Assembly (NCBI RefSeq): GCF_900142605.1
Contig: NZ_FRBL01000002.1
Span: forward strand, 620,001-684,000
From: Chitinophaga jiangningensis
GTDB taxonomy: Bacteria > Bacteroidota > Bacteroidia > Chitinophagales > Chitinophagaceae
DNA: 64,000 bases
Reading direction: 5' to 3'
Shown here: in pieces, positions 1 through 9,509 of the stretch
How the letters are laid out: each line of letters begins with the position of its first letter
Numbering within the stretch: position 1 is the first letter of the stretch
The notes under the pieces: generated by a model
What the model was told of the DNA's origin: nothing
What the model saw: only the letters and a program-made list of their open reading frames with translations
Databases searched by the model: none
Translations under genes and position numbers: made by a program

Positions 1-2004
1 CATGGCAATGGCGCTGAGCAGCCCCCCGTTGCCAGGCAGGTAGATCGTGAGTCGCTCGTCCTGAAAGTTATGCCCGTTTACCAGGTAGGTATTGGTACGG
101 ATAGGTTTCAGCAAGGCCTGCACGGCCATTTCTGGCTGGTGCAGCCTGGTAGCCGCCATGGCGGTCAACGGGAAATCCCAGCCCCAGGTATCATTCCATC
201 TCCACTTATCCCATACCAGATTTAACGTACGGAGCATAGTAGCAGTATCCAGGGCAGGACTACCGGGAATACTGGCATAAGCCCCTAATACCGCCGGATG
301 ATCCCCGAGGTAACGGGAATTCGTATACCCGTCAGGGTTACTCTCTGCCGGCAAATAAACCCCATTTAACACAGGCAATGGAGCCAGCTGCGTACAAACG
401 GCATCCCATTTGGCTACACGCGGCAAGCCGGCTCTTTCCCGCCACTGTTGAGCGGTTTGCAATGCCCAATGCCAATAGGCGAGTTCATAAGTAGGATTAA
501 AAGTTTGTAAAGGATCAAAGCACTCCTGAGCGGGAATCAGCCCTGGCCCGAGATTGTAGCGGTGCTTCACGGAATCATAGCTGGCGTAATCGGCCATAAA
601 CTCCGCCGTTTTATACACCAGGTCTGCGTACTTCTTAATCACCTCGGCAGATTGCTTCCTGCTCTGGTACAACAGCTCCGTCATATAAATAAAATGCGGC
701 TGCTGCCATATCAGGAACGCACCTACGGACGAAGGTGATTCATCTCCGCTGTGATCCACCATCTTTTGCCAGCGCAAGCCGCTGTAATGCTGCCGCTGCG
801 CCAGCTGCTCCGCTTTGGCCGACACCGTCCGGTACCAGTCCAAACTCTTCTCCATCAACTCCGGGCGACCCCATAACGCAAAGTGCACGGCATGCCACCA
901 ATGCATTTCCAGGTGAGGCTTGCCGTACCAGCTGTTATAGGTAAGCCCCGTTTCCTGCGGCGGAAAATTACCGGAACATTGCAGCTTAGTGAGGTATTCT
1001 GATAATACTACCCTGCGTTCTATTTCTTTCGCACGCGGGTCCTTGCTGCCTGCGAAGTCCACCGCAGCACCACTTTCCCAGAAATGCTTCCAGCCAGCGA
1101 TGCTGCTCTGGTCCACCTGGTCGGCGGTCATATAATTTGTAGTGCGCTTTTCGGTAAACTGCACAGTAAAGTCCAAACCCTTTGCCCCGGCCGGCTTCAC
1201 CTCATAGGCATGCAAGCCGGCTTTTACCAGCGAAGCATTTCCCGCCACACCAATAAACCATTGGCTGGTATCTGCCGAGCAGGCAATAAAATTATCACGC
1301 AGTTCAGTATTTAACTTCGTATATCCTTTAAAGTTATCCGCAGCATCTTTCCAGCCACCGGCAGGCTCAGGTACGCGTATCAGCACGCGCAGCCGACTTT
1401 GGGCCAGCAGGGGCGATTCCACATGAAAACCTACCATATCCCGCTCCTGGTGGCAACTGGTGGTTACTTCCACCGGCACACCTTCCACGGTAAACTTACT
1501 GGTGATAATACCGGTATATACATCCAGCTGCTGCCGGATATCTTTGATATCTGCAGCGGTAGCCAGCCGATTGTTTCGCAGCGTGATTTCCATGCCCACA
1601 CTGCCCAGCTGCAAACGATGCGGGTTGACGCGGAAATAATCACATGCTTCTCGACTGCGGTCCGGTGATTTTATCTGAACGGAATAAGGCCTTTGCTTAC
1701 CCTGTAAATCATAGTTTCTGAGTGTTTCCTCAAATTTGTAGTGATGGGTATTGGGAAAGCTGTGCCATCCCCATTCCGACTGCGTACCTAAAGGCACGCC
1801 ACCGGCGTACAGTGCAGGAAACGACTGCATGCCGGTAGCATCTACTGTAAAAGCAAATTGTCCGTTGCCCACCGACAACGACGACAGGCTGTCTATCTGT
1901 TGAACTTGCACATTGTGGCGGGTTACCACCTGCCGGCGATTGATACTTTGCGCATCACTGAGGTGGGCTATACCCAGCAAAAGCACGATTATACAGGTTC
2001 TCAT
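1..2004 (-). CDS. GH65-like (alpha/alpha)6-barrel glycosidase, 3' end outside window
   Basis: The reading frame is open from the ATG at 2004 to the window edge (668 codons seen). Residues 1-19 form a signal peptide ending in SDAQS, so the product is exported. An N-terminal beta-rich region is followed by a helical catalytic-type region with YNSWYGKPHLEMHWWH (about residues 336-351) and WGWDFPLTAMAATRL (about 625-640). These resemble GH65 and related six-hairpin glycosidases, which act on alpha-linked sugars; the exact family and substrate are inferred, not certain. The start ATG overlaps the GH2 stop codon as ATGA, pointing to translational coupling. It is the last visible gene of the 22-kb polysaccharide-utilisation operon, next to GH2 and GH106, so a role in trimming rhamnogalacturonan oligosaccharides in the periplasm is likely. 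Confidence 0.75.
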   Translation of the reverse strand, partial: MRTCIIVLLLGIAHLSDAQSINRRQVVTRHNVQVQQIDSLSSLSVGNGQFAFTVDATGMQSFPALYAGGVPLGTQSEWGWHSFPNTHHYKFEETLRNYDLQGKQRPYSVQIKSPDRSREACDYFRVNPHRLQLGSVGMEITLRNNRLATAADIKDIRQQLDVYTGIITSKFTVEGVPVEVTTSCHQERDMVGFHVESPLLAQSRLRVLIRVPEPAGGWKDAADNFKGYTKLNTELRDNFIACSADTSQWFIGVAGNASLVKAGLHAYEVKPAGAKGLDFTVQFTEKRTTNYMTADQVDQSSIAGWKHFWESGAAVDFAGSKDPRAKEIERRVVLSEYLTKLQCSGNFPPQETGLTYNSWYGKPHLEMHWWHAVHFALWGRPELMEKSLDWYRTVSAKAEQLAQRQHYSGLRWQKMVDHSGDESPSSVGAFLIWQQPHFIYMTELLYQSRKQSAEVIKKYADLVYKTAEFMADYASYDSVKHRYNLGPGLIPAQECFDPLQTFNPTYELAYWHWALQTAQQWRERAGLPRVAKWDAVCTQLAPLPVLNGVYLPAESNPDGYTNSRYLGDHPAVLGAYASIPGSPALDTATMLRTLNLVWDKWRWNDTWGWDFPLTAMAATRLHQPEMAVQALLKPIRTNTYLVNGHNFQDERLTIYLPGNGGLLSAIAM

Positions 2005-4823
2005 AATAACTCGTTTACCTTAGGTCTGTTGAACTGCTGCGCTTTCTCAGTCGACTTAGGCAGTCCGAAATAGAAAAACAGGGTACGTGTGTGCATGCCT
2101 GTTGGGTGATTTAATTCACTGGCGGGGCCTAATGCGGCTGTACCATTGGTGATATTAAATGCCAGCTTGGTACCTACCGGCGGAATGGTTTCCAGGAAGG
2201 AAATATCACCCTGAGGCAGTGCCGGATTAGGTTTCACATCCTTCACACCATAAAATTCGAACAGGCGTACATACAATCCGGGGTCGGAAGTTCCTGCATA
2301 AAACTTACCCTGCACGGTATTAAACTCCATCCAGGTAACATCGGAAAAATATCCCTTAAACTCCGGGAACTGCCAGGGAGCAGATCCTGCGGAAGCATTG
2401 TTGTAAGCATTCTCCCAAACATCCAGCGTTACGCCCTGCAGCCGGTTTTTCCAAACCCTGTAAGGGCCTTTACCCAGCCATTTGGCGCTGAGCATGTATT
2501 GCTCCGGATAATTAAAGCTCACCCCTGCAAAAGGGGCGTCGCGTTTGAGTTCCCAGTTGTATTCCATGCGCAGCCAGCCGTTGTTGTCCATGTACCATTT
2601 CACTTCTTTCATATCACCGTTGTAATGGAACACTATGGTATCTGCTACTACCTGCATATCTTCCGCGGTAGCCTTACCGGAAGTAAATACCGGCCCACCG
2701 GTAAACGATAATGCGTCAGCAGCGGCATTGCGTACAGTTTTGATCATACCGGTACCGCGGTCAAACACAACGGTTACCTGTCCACCGGTAAGGGTTACAC
2801 TACTGTCAGTAGTCGTAACGTTGCCCGCGCCGGTAGTGGTACCCGTCAGGTCTTTTATCAATACGGATGTTGGTTTCACATGCCATACCCAGGTGTACAG
2901 GTCACGACCAAAAGGATCTGTAGCGGTCAAACTCAATGCATCATAGTTTTTCCAGTCGGCAGGCAGAGGCAGTTGAATACTGCCTTTGACTACTGGTGCC
3001 ACATCCGGCGCCGTAGCTTGTCCTGACTTCATGATAAAGTTCCCGCTCTGTGCGTCAAAGGGCTTGCGGTAATTACGGAGTTCCCACTTAAAGCTGCACT
3101 TATTCAGGTTCGTGAAATTAAAGCGGTTTTCCACTGGTATTTCACCGGAAAAGTTAGCAGGCAGCTGTTGCATATCTATTTTTACGGGAGAATATATTTC
3201 TCTCGCTGCCCAAAAGCTGCCTTCTTTTTCGCGGTGCGGACCCAGCACCCCATCCGGCGCATTGATGCCGTTTACATCAATGATATTGTGCTGATCCCTT
3301 CTTACCACACCTTCGTCGAGCATGGCCCAGATGAAGCCACCAGCGCCCAGTTTGGCGTTCCAGTGCAGGTCCCAGAATTCTTTCAGTGCAGCAGCGCCGC
3401 CGCCATCATCCTGCGCATGCAGGAATTCAGTAGGCATGTAAATGCTGGTATCTTCCAGGATTTTTTTAGTACTGTAATAGTCTTCGTAATGGTTGCAGTC
3501 GATACCGTTAAACTGGTTACCGGGGCGGTGGTGCGCATGTATCACCGGGCGGCCGGATAAATCGTATTTGCCGAAATCGTCATCCAGGTCTTTATTGTGG
3601 CCACCTTCGTTGCCATTACTCCAGAAAATAATGCTGGGATGGTTTACATCTCTCTCCACCATTTCTTTTACCAACGGCTCACCGGCTTTAGTGCTGTAAG
3701 CCTTTTGCCAGCCCGCCAGTTCATCGATCACATAAATGCCGAGGCTATCGCAATACTCCAGGAAACGCTTATCCGGCGGATAGTGCGAGCACCTGACAGC
3801 GTTCATATTCATTTCCTTTATCAGCAATGCATCCTGCAGTTGTATGCTATCGTTGAGCGTACGGCCGGTTTCCGGCCAAAAGCAGTGACGATTGATGCCT
3901 TTCATTTTTACCTTCACGCCATTCACATAAATACCATCCTGGCGGCGAATTTCAATAGTTCTGAAACCAAACTTCTCCGTTACGGTATGGATGGTTTTGC
4001 CGCCACGTTGTAACTGCAAGGTGTATTTGTACAGCTCCGGTGTTTCCGCACTCCAGGTGGCCGGGTTGTTTACATTACCTTCCAGTAAGGTTTTGGAAGA
4101 CGCCGGTGCTTTTATTTCTGTTAACTTCTTTCCTGCTTTATCGGTAATGGTGGCCAGCAGCACATCGCCAGGCTTAGATTCCGTGAGCTCAGCCTGCAAA
4201 CGCAGGCTGCCGTTGGCTTTGGCATCTATTGCCACCTGCCGTATATGCGTTGCCGGCAGCACTTCCAGGAACACGGGTCTGAAAATCCCCCCGAACACCC
4301 AGTAGTCCGCCAGGCGCTCCGCGTTATTCACTGAGGCATCGGCCGACATTTTGCTGACCGTTACTTCCAGCGTATTGGCGGTACCATACTTCAGCAGAGA
4401 GGAAATGTTGTAGCGGAAGCGATAAAAGCTGCCCTGGTGGATAGCTCCGGCGGATACGCCGTTTACTTTCACTTCCGCATCGGTCATTACCCCATCAAAA
4501 ACGATGTTTATCGTTTGTCCTTTCCAGGTGGCTGGCACCTGGAAAGTATGTTTGTATAATCCCTGCTCGTCGGCAAAGCGGAAATTTTTACCGTAGGTTT
4601 TATAGTCCCTGCCGTAGTTGTAGCTGCCAAAACCTTGCTGCTCCCAGCAACTGGGCACGGCAATTTTAGTCCAGGCGCCGCTGTTACGGCCACCGGTGCA
4701 ATAGAAATCCCATTGCACGGTGGGGTGATTGTCCTTGCCAGACAGGTATTGAATCAGTGTCGATTGTGCATAGGTTTGTCCACTCAGCAACATACCAAGC
4801 ATCACTGCCAGTTTCCGTTTCAT
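2001..4823 (-). CDS. GH2 family beta-glycosidase (beta-galactosidase-like)
   Basis: A 940-residue exported GH2 enzyme. The signal peptide ends at about residue 19 (QTYAQ). Then come a sugar-binding jelly-roll domain (about 30-190), an immunoglobulin-like domain (about 195-290) and a TIM barrel (about 290-590). The barrel holds the acid/base motif SNGNEGG (Glu406), preceded by NHPSIIFW, and a probable nucleophile Glu466 in PTEFLHAQDDG. C-terminal beta-sandwich regions follow, as in LacZ-type enzymes. Beta-galactosidase is the most likely activity, but GH2 also contains beta-glucuronidases and beta-galacturonidases. Its ATG overlaps the GH106 stop as TAATG, and its stop overlaps the next start as ATGA, so the three enzymes are translated as a coupled set. 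Probably removes beta-linked residues from pectic side chains. Confidence 0.9.
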   Translation of the reverse strand: MKRKLAVMLGMLLSGQTYAQSTLIQYLSGKDNHPTVQWDFYCTGGRNSGAWTKIAVPSCWEQQGFGSYNYGRDYKTYGKNFRFADEQGLYKHTFQVPATWKGQTINIVFDGVMTDAEVKVNGVSAGAIHQGSFYRFRYNISSLLKYGTANTLEVTVSKMSADASVNNAERLADYWVFGGIFRPVFLEVLPATHIRQVAIDAKANGSLRLQAELTESKPGDVLLATITDKAGKKLTEIKAPASSKTLLEGNVNNPATWSAETPELYKYTLQLQRGGKTIHTVTEKFGFRTIEIRRQDGIYVNGVKVKMKGINRHCFWPETGRTLNDSIQLQDALLIKEMNMNAVRCSHYPPDKRFLEYCDSLGIYVIDELAGWQKAYSTKAGEPLVKEMVERDVNHPSIIFWSNGNEGGHNKDLDDDFGKYDLSGRPVIHAHHRPGNQFNGIDCNHYEDYYSTKKILEDTSIYMPTEFLHAQDDGGGAAALKEFWDLHWNAKLGAGGFIWAMLDEGVVRRDQHNIIDVNGINAPDGVLGPHREKEGSFWAAREIYSPVKIDMQQLPANFSGEIPVENRFNFTNLNKCSFKWELRNYRKPFDAQSGNFIMKSGQATAPDVAPVVKGSIQLPLPADWKNYDALSLTATDPFGRDLYTWVWHVKPTSVLIKDLTGTTTGAGNVTTTDSSVTLTGGQVTVVFDRGTGMIKTVRNAAADALSFTGGPVFTSGKATAEDMQVVADTIVFHYNGDMKEVKWYMDNNGWLRMEYNWELKRDAPFAGVSFNYPEQYMLSAKWLGKGPYRVWKNRLQGVTLDVWENAYNNASAGSAPWQFPEFKGYFSDVTWMEFNTVQGKFYAGTSDPGLYVRLFEFYGVKDVKPNPALPQGDISFLETIPPVGTKLAFNITNGTAALGPASELNHPTGMHTRTLFFYFGLPKSTEKAQQFNRPKVNELL

Positions 4824-7624
4824 TATTGTCGTGGTTTAGTAATCTTGAGGTCCAGTAATTTACGTTGAGGCGTCAGCGTTACTTTGCCTAATAATCCGGA
4901 AGGCGTTGGCTGCCATCCTTTAGTGGTGAATAATCCGTCATCACCGCGGTTTTCCGGGAGTCGTGCCGGCATGTTAATGTTATAGAATTTCTTCCATTGC
5001 ACACCTTTCTTTTCCAGCGCAATCATCCTGTTGGCCATGCCGTTGGTAACGAGTATACGCAATTCATTATTTTCCTTAAAGGCACTCATTGGAATCATCA
5101 CACGGTAATCAGGTCCCATTAAGGTAGTAATGCGTTTACCATTTAAAAATACCTCCGCGGTTTCACCTACTTTTCCGAGGTTGAGCTCATAGGCATCTAC
5201 ATTTCGTTGCGGCTTTTTAATGTTAATCGTATATGCCGCTGTGCCGGAAAACTCGCTGGCATGCGCCACCTGCAAATCAGTCCAGGAGCCGGTTTTAGTG
5301 GTAATCTTCCCTTGCGGAATATCCGGCCCTCCCTGTAGGAATTGCAGTTGCCAGTCGCCGGTTATTTCTTCCGGCAGGCCTGCGGAAATCATGTAAGGAT
5401 AAGCAGGAGCGGTAGATTTTTCAGAAGAGGTTTGTAAGATGCAGCTCTCTCCTGCTTTCAGGTGCATATATACCTGCCGGCCCACCGCATGCGCTACACC
5501 AGCCTCCTGTGTCATCGGGTTGTACTGTACTACCGAGGCAAATGGTTCGGAAAGCGTGATATAGCTGTGGTATTCCTTACCGGTGGTATTGGCAATGAAG
5601 TAGGTGCGGCCTTTATCCCAGCTTCTGCGTTCGAAGGAGAGGCCATTCATCTCTTCTTTAACGATACCGGCTGCACGCATTAACTCGGACAGGTGGTTGT
5701 TGAGTGCAGAGTTTTTATTAGCGCTTACTTCCGCTAGAGTTTTATGGAAGGCTGCACGGTTTTGTTCCAGGTTATGGTAACCTGTTACATCTGCCGGCAG
5801 GTTTTCGTAAAAGAGAATTTTAACACCGGCTTTAGCCAGGGCATTGAGTTTTTGCAGGGTTTCCAGCGGCAGGTACTTTACATCTGCCAGCAGTATGGCT
5901 TTGTATTTGCCACCCGGCATCTGCACCTTACCGTCGGTAGCCTTGCTTTCCAGCAGCTGCCTGTCGGACACCATGTCGAACGTCCAGCCTTCTTTCAGCA
6001 TTTCTTCTGCCACTGATTCAAAGTAGGTACCTGAAAAGCCTTCCATCCCGTCGAAGTGATGGAGCATATCCCTGCCTGGTTGCATATTACGGTCGTGGAA
6101 AGGGAAGTACAGCAATACATCATTATCACTTTGGCCTGCCTGTAAAAAGCTCTGGCACCTGGCCACGTATTCATTGAGCGTATGAAAATCCTTCCAGAAA
6201 GAGTTGGCTGGTGTAAAGTGCACCGCTGCATAAAACAACCATCCCGGGTACGGTTCATCCTGCGGGGAATAGTTGGTACCATGATAGAAGATGTGATTGA
6301 CCCCACCAAGGAAGTATTTGTCCACCGCTTGTTTTACATCTCCCAAACTGGATTTAAAATGCTCCCCTAACCAGGTGGCCGCTTCTGCACTGGCGAACTG
6401 CTTACCGCTCACATGCGCGGCAGAGGAGGCAAATTTGAAACGCAATATTTCCGTGCCTTCTGTTTCAGGTATGTCCACTGTTTCATACAGGTCAAATATA
6501 TTGGAAGGCGAGCCATGACTCTGGTTGCGGATCAGTTTCCCCTGGGCCTTTGCCCAGTTATGCCATGGCTGTGTGAATTTTTCCAGGAGGAGGTCGGAGA
6601 TCGTCATGCGGTAATCATACAGTACACGCAGGTGCTCCTGACTATTATCTTTTGCCAGCAACAGCGGCATTACCGTACGAAGGTCGTATCCACGTAGGCG
6701 CTGGAATTCGCTGAAGAACTCAGGTGTCCAGTTGGCCTGTCCGCGCGCATCATCTACTTCATAGGAATCGTTGAAGTAGCTGCGCAAGCTGGCAGTATTC
6801 CTGCCTTTAAATGCTTCATCAAATTTAGCGAGGTAGTGTTGTAAGGCGGGTAATGAAAAGTGATCGATGGCGAGGCCTTCTCCACCGGGGGCAGCTCTTT
6901 CCACCATCTTACCATGCCATCCCATGAAGAGGGCGTAGATGGTTACGTCTTCCGGTGCGCTCCAGTTGAGGCGACCGTCAGCGGTTGCATATCGGGTAAC
7001 GTCGGTCATGTTGCCCTTGCTGTCGTACGCGAGTACTGACACCAGCGGCAGTGGCTTTCTGAACCTTACCTGGTCGATGGCAAGCTCCTGTAAATTTTTA
7101 TTGGCACTGACAGGTTCCAGCACTTTGGTATCCGGTGGCAGTGGTTTTGGATTAGCACTGCGCAATATTGGCTCCTGTATAAATTCCAATTTTTCTGAAA
7201 GGCTGCTACCCTTCTTTATTTCAAATTTTTTATACGCCAGATATTTGCTGGCATCTTCATTGGTAACCCATGGCCCGCCGAAGGGCCAGCCCGTACCGGT
7301 AGCCATATCGATTCCCAGCTTAAGCCTGGAAGCCTCGCTGAGCGTGTATTCCAACATGGTCATCCATGAAGGGGAAAGAAAAGGTCTGAATCGTGCTTCT
7401 GTTCCTTTCACACCATAAATCGGTGTGATTTCCAGTCCGCCAAGGCCGGCCTTTGCATACAACTCCATCGCTGCAGTGAGCCCGGAGGAGTCTACAGCAC
7501 TACCCTCCCACCACCAGCGTGTCCATGGTTTGGCCGTTTGAGTAATAGCTGGCCATTGTACCTGGGCTTGAGCAGCATAATTACATACGAGCATTGCGGC
7601 AATCTGTAATACTTTTTTCTTCAT
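4823..7624 (-). CDS. GH106-type alpha-L-rhamnosidase
   Basis: About 933 residues from the ATG at 7624, which begins a good signal peptide (MKKKVLQIAAMLVC, cleavage near AAQAQ). An upstream in-frame ATG at 7651 would spoil the signal peptide. The N-terminal motif PWTRWWWEGSAVD and the block ETEGTEIL...SAEAATWLGEHFK (about residues 380-420) are typical of the family that includes Bacteroides GH106 rhamnosidases. A C-terminal galactose-binding-like domain (AEVFLNGKRI) follows. The expected role is release of terminal alpha-L-rhamnose from rhamnogalacturonan fragments in the periplasm or at the cell surface. This fits the divergent L-rhamnose operon 18 kb away. It is separated from susD by a 101-bp gap with a hairpin, unlike the coupled genes after it. 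Confidence 0.88.
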   Translation of the reverse strand: MKKKVLQIAAMLVCNYAAQAQVQWPAITQTAKPWTRWWWEGSAVDSSGLTAAMELYAKAGLGGLEITPIYGVKGTEARFRPFLSPSWMTMLEYTLSEASRLKLGIDMATGTGWPFGGPWVTNEDASKYLAYKKFEIKKGSSLSEKLEFIQEPILRSANPKPLPPDTKVLEPVSANKNLQELAIDQVRFRKPLPLVSVLAYDSKGNMTDVTRYATADGRLNWSAPEDVTIYALFMGWHGKMVERAAPGGEGLAIDHFSLPALQHYLAKFDEAFKGRNTASLRSYFNDSYEVDDARGQANWTPEFFSEFQRLRGYDLRTVMPLLLAKDNSQEHLRVLYDYRMTISDLLLEKFTQPWHNWAKAQGKLIRNQSHGSPSNIFDLYETVDIPETEGTEILRFKFASSAAHVSGKQFASAEAATWLGEHFKSSLGDVKQAVDKYFLGGVNHIFYHGTNYSPQDEPYPGWLFYAAVHFTPANSFWKDFHTLNEYVARCQSFLQAGQSDNDVLLYFPFHDRNMQPGRDMLHHFDGMEGFSGTYFESVAEEMLKEGWTFDMVSDRQLLESKATDGKVQMPGGKYKAILLADVKYLPLETLQKLNALAKAGVKILFYENLPADVTGYHNLEQNRAAFHKTLAEVSANKNSALNNHLSELMRAAGIVKEEMNGLSFERRSWDKGRTYFIANTTGKEYHSYITLSEPFASVVQYNPMTQEAGVAHAVGRQVYMHLKAGESCILQTSSEKSTAPAYPYMISAGLPEEITGDWQLQFLQGGPDIPQGKITTKTGSWTDLQVAHASEFSGTAAYTINIKKPQRNVDAYELNLGKVGETAEVFLNGKRITTLMGPDYRVMIPMSAFKENNELRILVTNGMANRMIALEKKGVQWKKFYNINMPARLPENRGDDGLFTTKGWQPTPSGLLGKVTLTPQRKLLDLKITKPRQ

Positions 7625-7670
7625 CTCAACAAAATATAAAATCATGAGCATAATTTCCCCTTGTAAAAAG

Positions 7671-7708
7671 CAGCAAAAGCAGCAAATTTCTCTGCTGCTT
7701 GTTTGCTG
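7671..7708 (-). terminator. intercistronic hairpin between susD and GH106
   Basis: CAGCAAA (7671-7677) plus AGCAGCA (7678-7684) pair with TGCTGCT (7693-7699) and TTTGCTG (7702-7708), leaving an 8-nt loop and a 2-nt bulge. Read on the minus strand the stem is followed by TTTTT (7664-7668). It looks like a partial terminator or an mRNA processing/stability hairpin that would lower expression of the enzymes relative to susC/susD. Confidence 0.55.
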
Positions 7709-7725
7709 TGGGAATCGATAAAAAA

Positions 7726-9483
7726 TCAGAATTTGAAAGGCAGGTACCAGCCGGACTTATCCATCAGTTTAGCCCTTGCTGCTTCTGCACCCGGAACATT
7801 ATCCTTCTTCAGTTTCTGATAAACTTTGTCAGCAAGGAAAGCCGGATCATTCCTTCTCAGTGCTACGCGCAACAGGTCAGGCCAGCGGGTTCCTTCGTAT
7901 GCGTCTTCCAACGCGGTTTCGTTAATCAATCCACTTTCGATGGATAGGGTGCTGTCTGCCCCCGGTGCTACGTTATAGTTCACCAGGTTGGCCCTTTTAC
8001 GGATACCGATGTTACGGTACCACGGAGCGCGGTAGTAAGGAATACCCGAACTTCCACTGTTTCTTGCGTCGAAGTTGAAAGGATATGGTTCAAATAAGGT
8101 GTTGTGATAATTGGTTACATCGGAGGTAGGTGCAGGGTAAGCGCCCGCAATACCGTTGTTAAAAAGTCCCCATGCCAGCAGGTGTTTACCGGCGCGGTTG
8201 GCTGCTTCCGCAAAACGCATGTGCAGGTGCGTTTGCTTAAAGAGGAACCAGGTGCTGCTTCTCTTTAATACATCTACTGGTAGCATGCTGGACCAGTTGA
8301 GGTAGTTCCAGAGGTATTTCATCACCACCGGCTGACCATTAATTTGCTGACAGGTGAGGATACCACGTGCATCGTACGGTAAACCGGGAACGGCCGGTGC
8401 CGAGCTGTTGCCGATTTGTTGCTGGCTGTTCCAGTTGTCGAATGCTTCCTGGCTGGGTTTCACCAGGTATTTACCACCAATTGGCGAAAACAGTTTCACA
8501 AATGGATTTTCCGGTTTGAACTTGGAATCAAACGGCATTGCCCATACCCACTCTCTTTCGTAACCTTTCGTATTGGCAGCCTGCTCGTACATGATGCGCC
8601 ACTGCGTATTCCACACCAGGGAGGTGGCATCGCTGATGCGGCCATAGCTGATATAGTGATCCACATCACCATTGGAGTCCCAACCCACTTTGTACATGGT
8701 ATACATCGTAGCATCGTTGGAGTTATTGGCAGCAGTTTCCATCACCTGGCGATACCACGTGGCCGCCTGTACGTAGTTACCTCTCCAGAGGTTCAGATCA
8801 CCCAGCAATACTTTTTTGTTGATAAACCATTTCGCGGTAGGATAGCCATCCACGGTAATGTTTGGTGAAGTACCGGAAGGATATTCATCTTTATATGTCA
8901 GCGCTTCTGTGGATTTAATCAGTGTATCCAGCAGCGCGTCGAAACTTAGTTTAGGAAAGCGCTTCACATCTTTTACTTCTTCCACTGATTCCAGTGTGGA
9001 GGTTACATAAGGAATTTCTCCGTAGTGGATGCCCAGCTGCAGGTATAGGAAACTACGCAGGCAGGTGATATCGGCATAACGCACCGCGTACTCCGACTCC
9101 TTCATTTTTTTATCCTTCAGCATGATGTCGAAGTTCTTCAGTACATCGTTGCAGTTAAGGATCACTTCATAAAACGGACGGGGACTTGCATAGGGATTAT
9201 CGGCCGTAACGGTATGATTACTGAGCTGTCGCAGGTATTCATCTGCATTGTCGGTATAATCCAGCATATCCGCACGGAGTTCATTCAGCAGGATGTATCT
9301 TTCCGCGAGGCCCTGGAACTTGCCATAGATACCAATTACTGCGGCATCTGCATCATATACGTTACGGTACATCTGCGACTGGTCCAGTTCATCACCCGGC
9401 ATTACATCCAGCATTTTCTTACAGGAAGAAAGCACCGTACAGAAGCAGGCCGCAGATAAGAATAATATGGTGAGCTTTTTCAT
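7726..9483 (-). CDS. SusD/RagB-family glycan-binding lipoprotein (pair 1)
   Basis: 585 residues. Lipoprotein signal with lipobox LSSC (Cys20 or so) followed by KKMLDV, the standard SusD start. The all-helical SusD fold is suggested by the N-terminal block QMYRNVYDADAAVIGIYGKF and the C-terminal region ALEDAYEGTRWPDLLRVALR, the usual E-x-R-x-x-D-L-x-R signature. It should sit on the outer leaflet of the outer membrane as the lid of the SusC transporter encoded just upstream (26-bp gap), capturing oligosaccharides. Position between SusC and the GH106/GH2 enzymes suggests rhamnose-rich pectic ligands. The ligand cannot be read from sequence. Confidence 0.93.
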   Translation of the reverse strand: MKKLTILFLSAACFCTVLSSCKKMLDVMPGDELDQSQMYRNVYDADAAVIGIYGKFQGLAERYILLNELRADMLDYTDNADEYLRQLSNHTVTADNPYASPRPFYEVILNCNDVLKNFDIMLKDKKMKESEYAVRYADITCLRSFLYLQLGIHYGEIPYVTSTLESVEEVKDVKRFPKLSFDALLDTLIKSTEALTYKDEYPSGTSPNITVDGYPTAKWFINKKVLLGDLNLWRGNYVQAATWYRQVMETAANNSNDATMYTMYKVGWDSNGDVDHYISYGRISDATSLVWNTQWRIMYEQAANTKGYEREWVWAMPFDSKFKPENPFVKLFSPIGGKYLVKPSQEAFDNWNSQQQIGNSSAPAVPGLPYDARGILTCQQINGQPVVMKYLWNYLNWSSMLPVDVLKRSSTWFLFKQTHLHMRFAEAANRAGKHLLAWGLFNNGIAGAYPAPTSDVTNYHNTLFEPYPFNFDARNSGSSGIPYYRAPWYRNIGIRKRANLVNYNVAPGADSTLSIESGLINETALEDAYEGTRWPDLLRVALRRNDPAFLADKVYQKLKKDNVPGAEAARAKLMDKSGWYLPFKF

Positions 9484-9509
9484 GCTAATCGTTTCAAATT
9501 GTTAATAAC

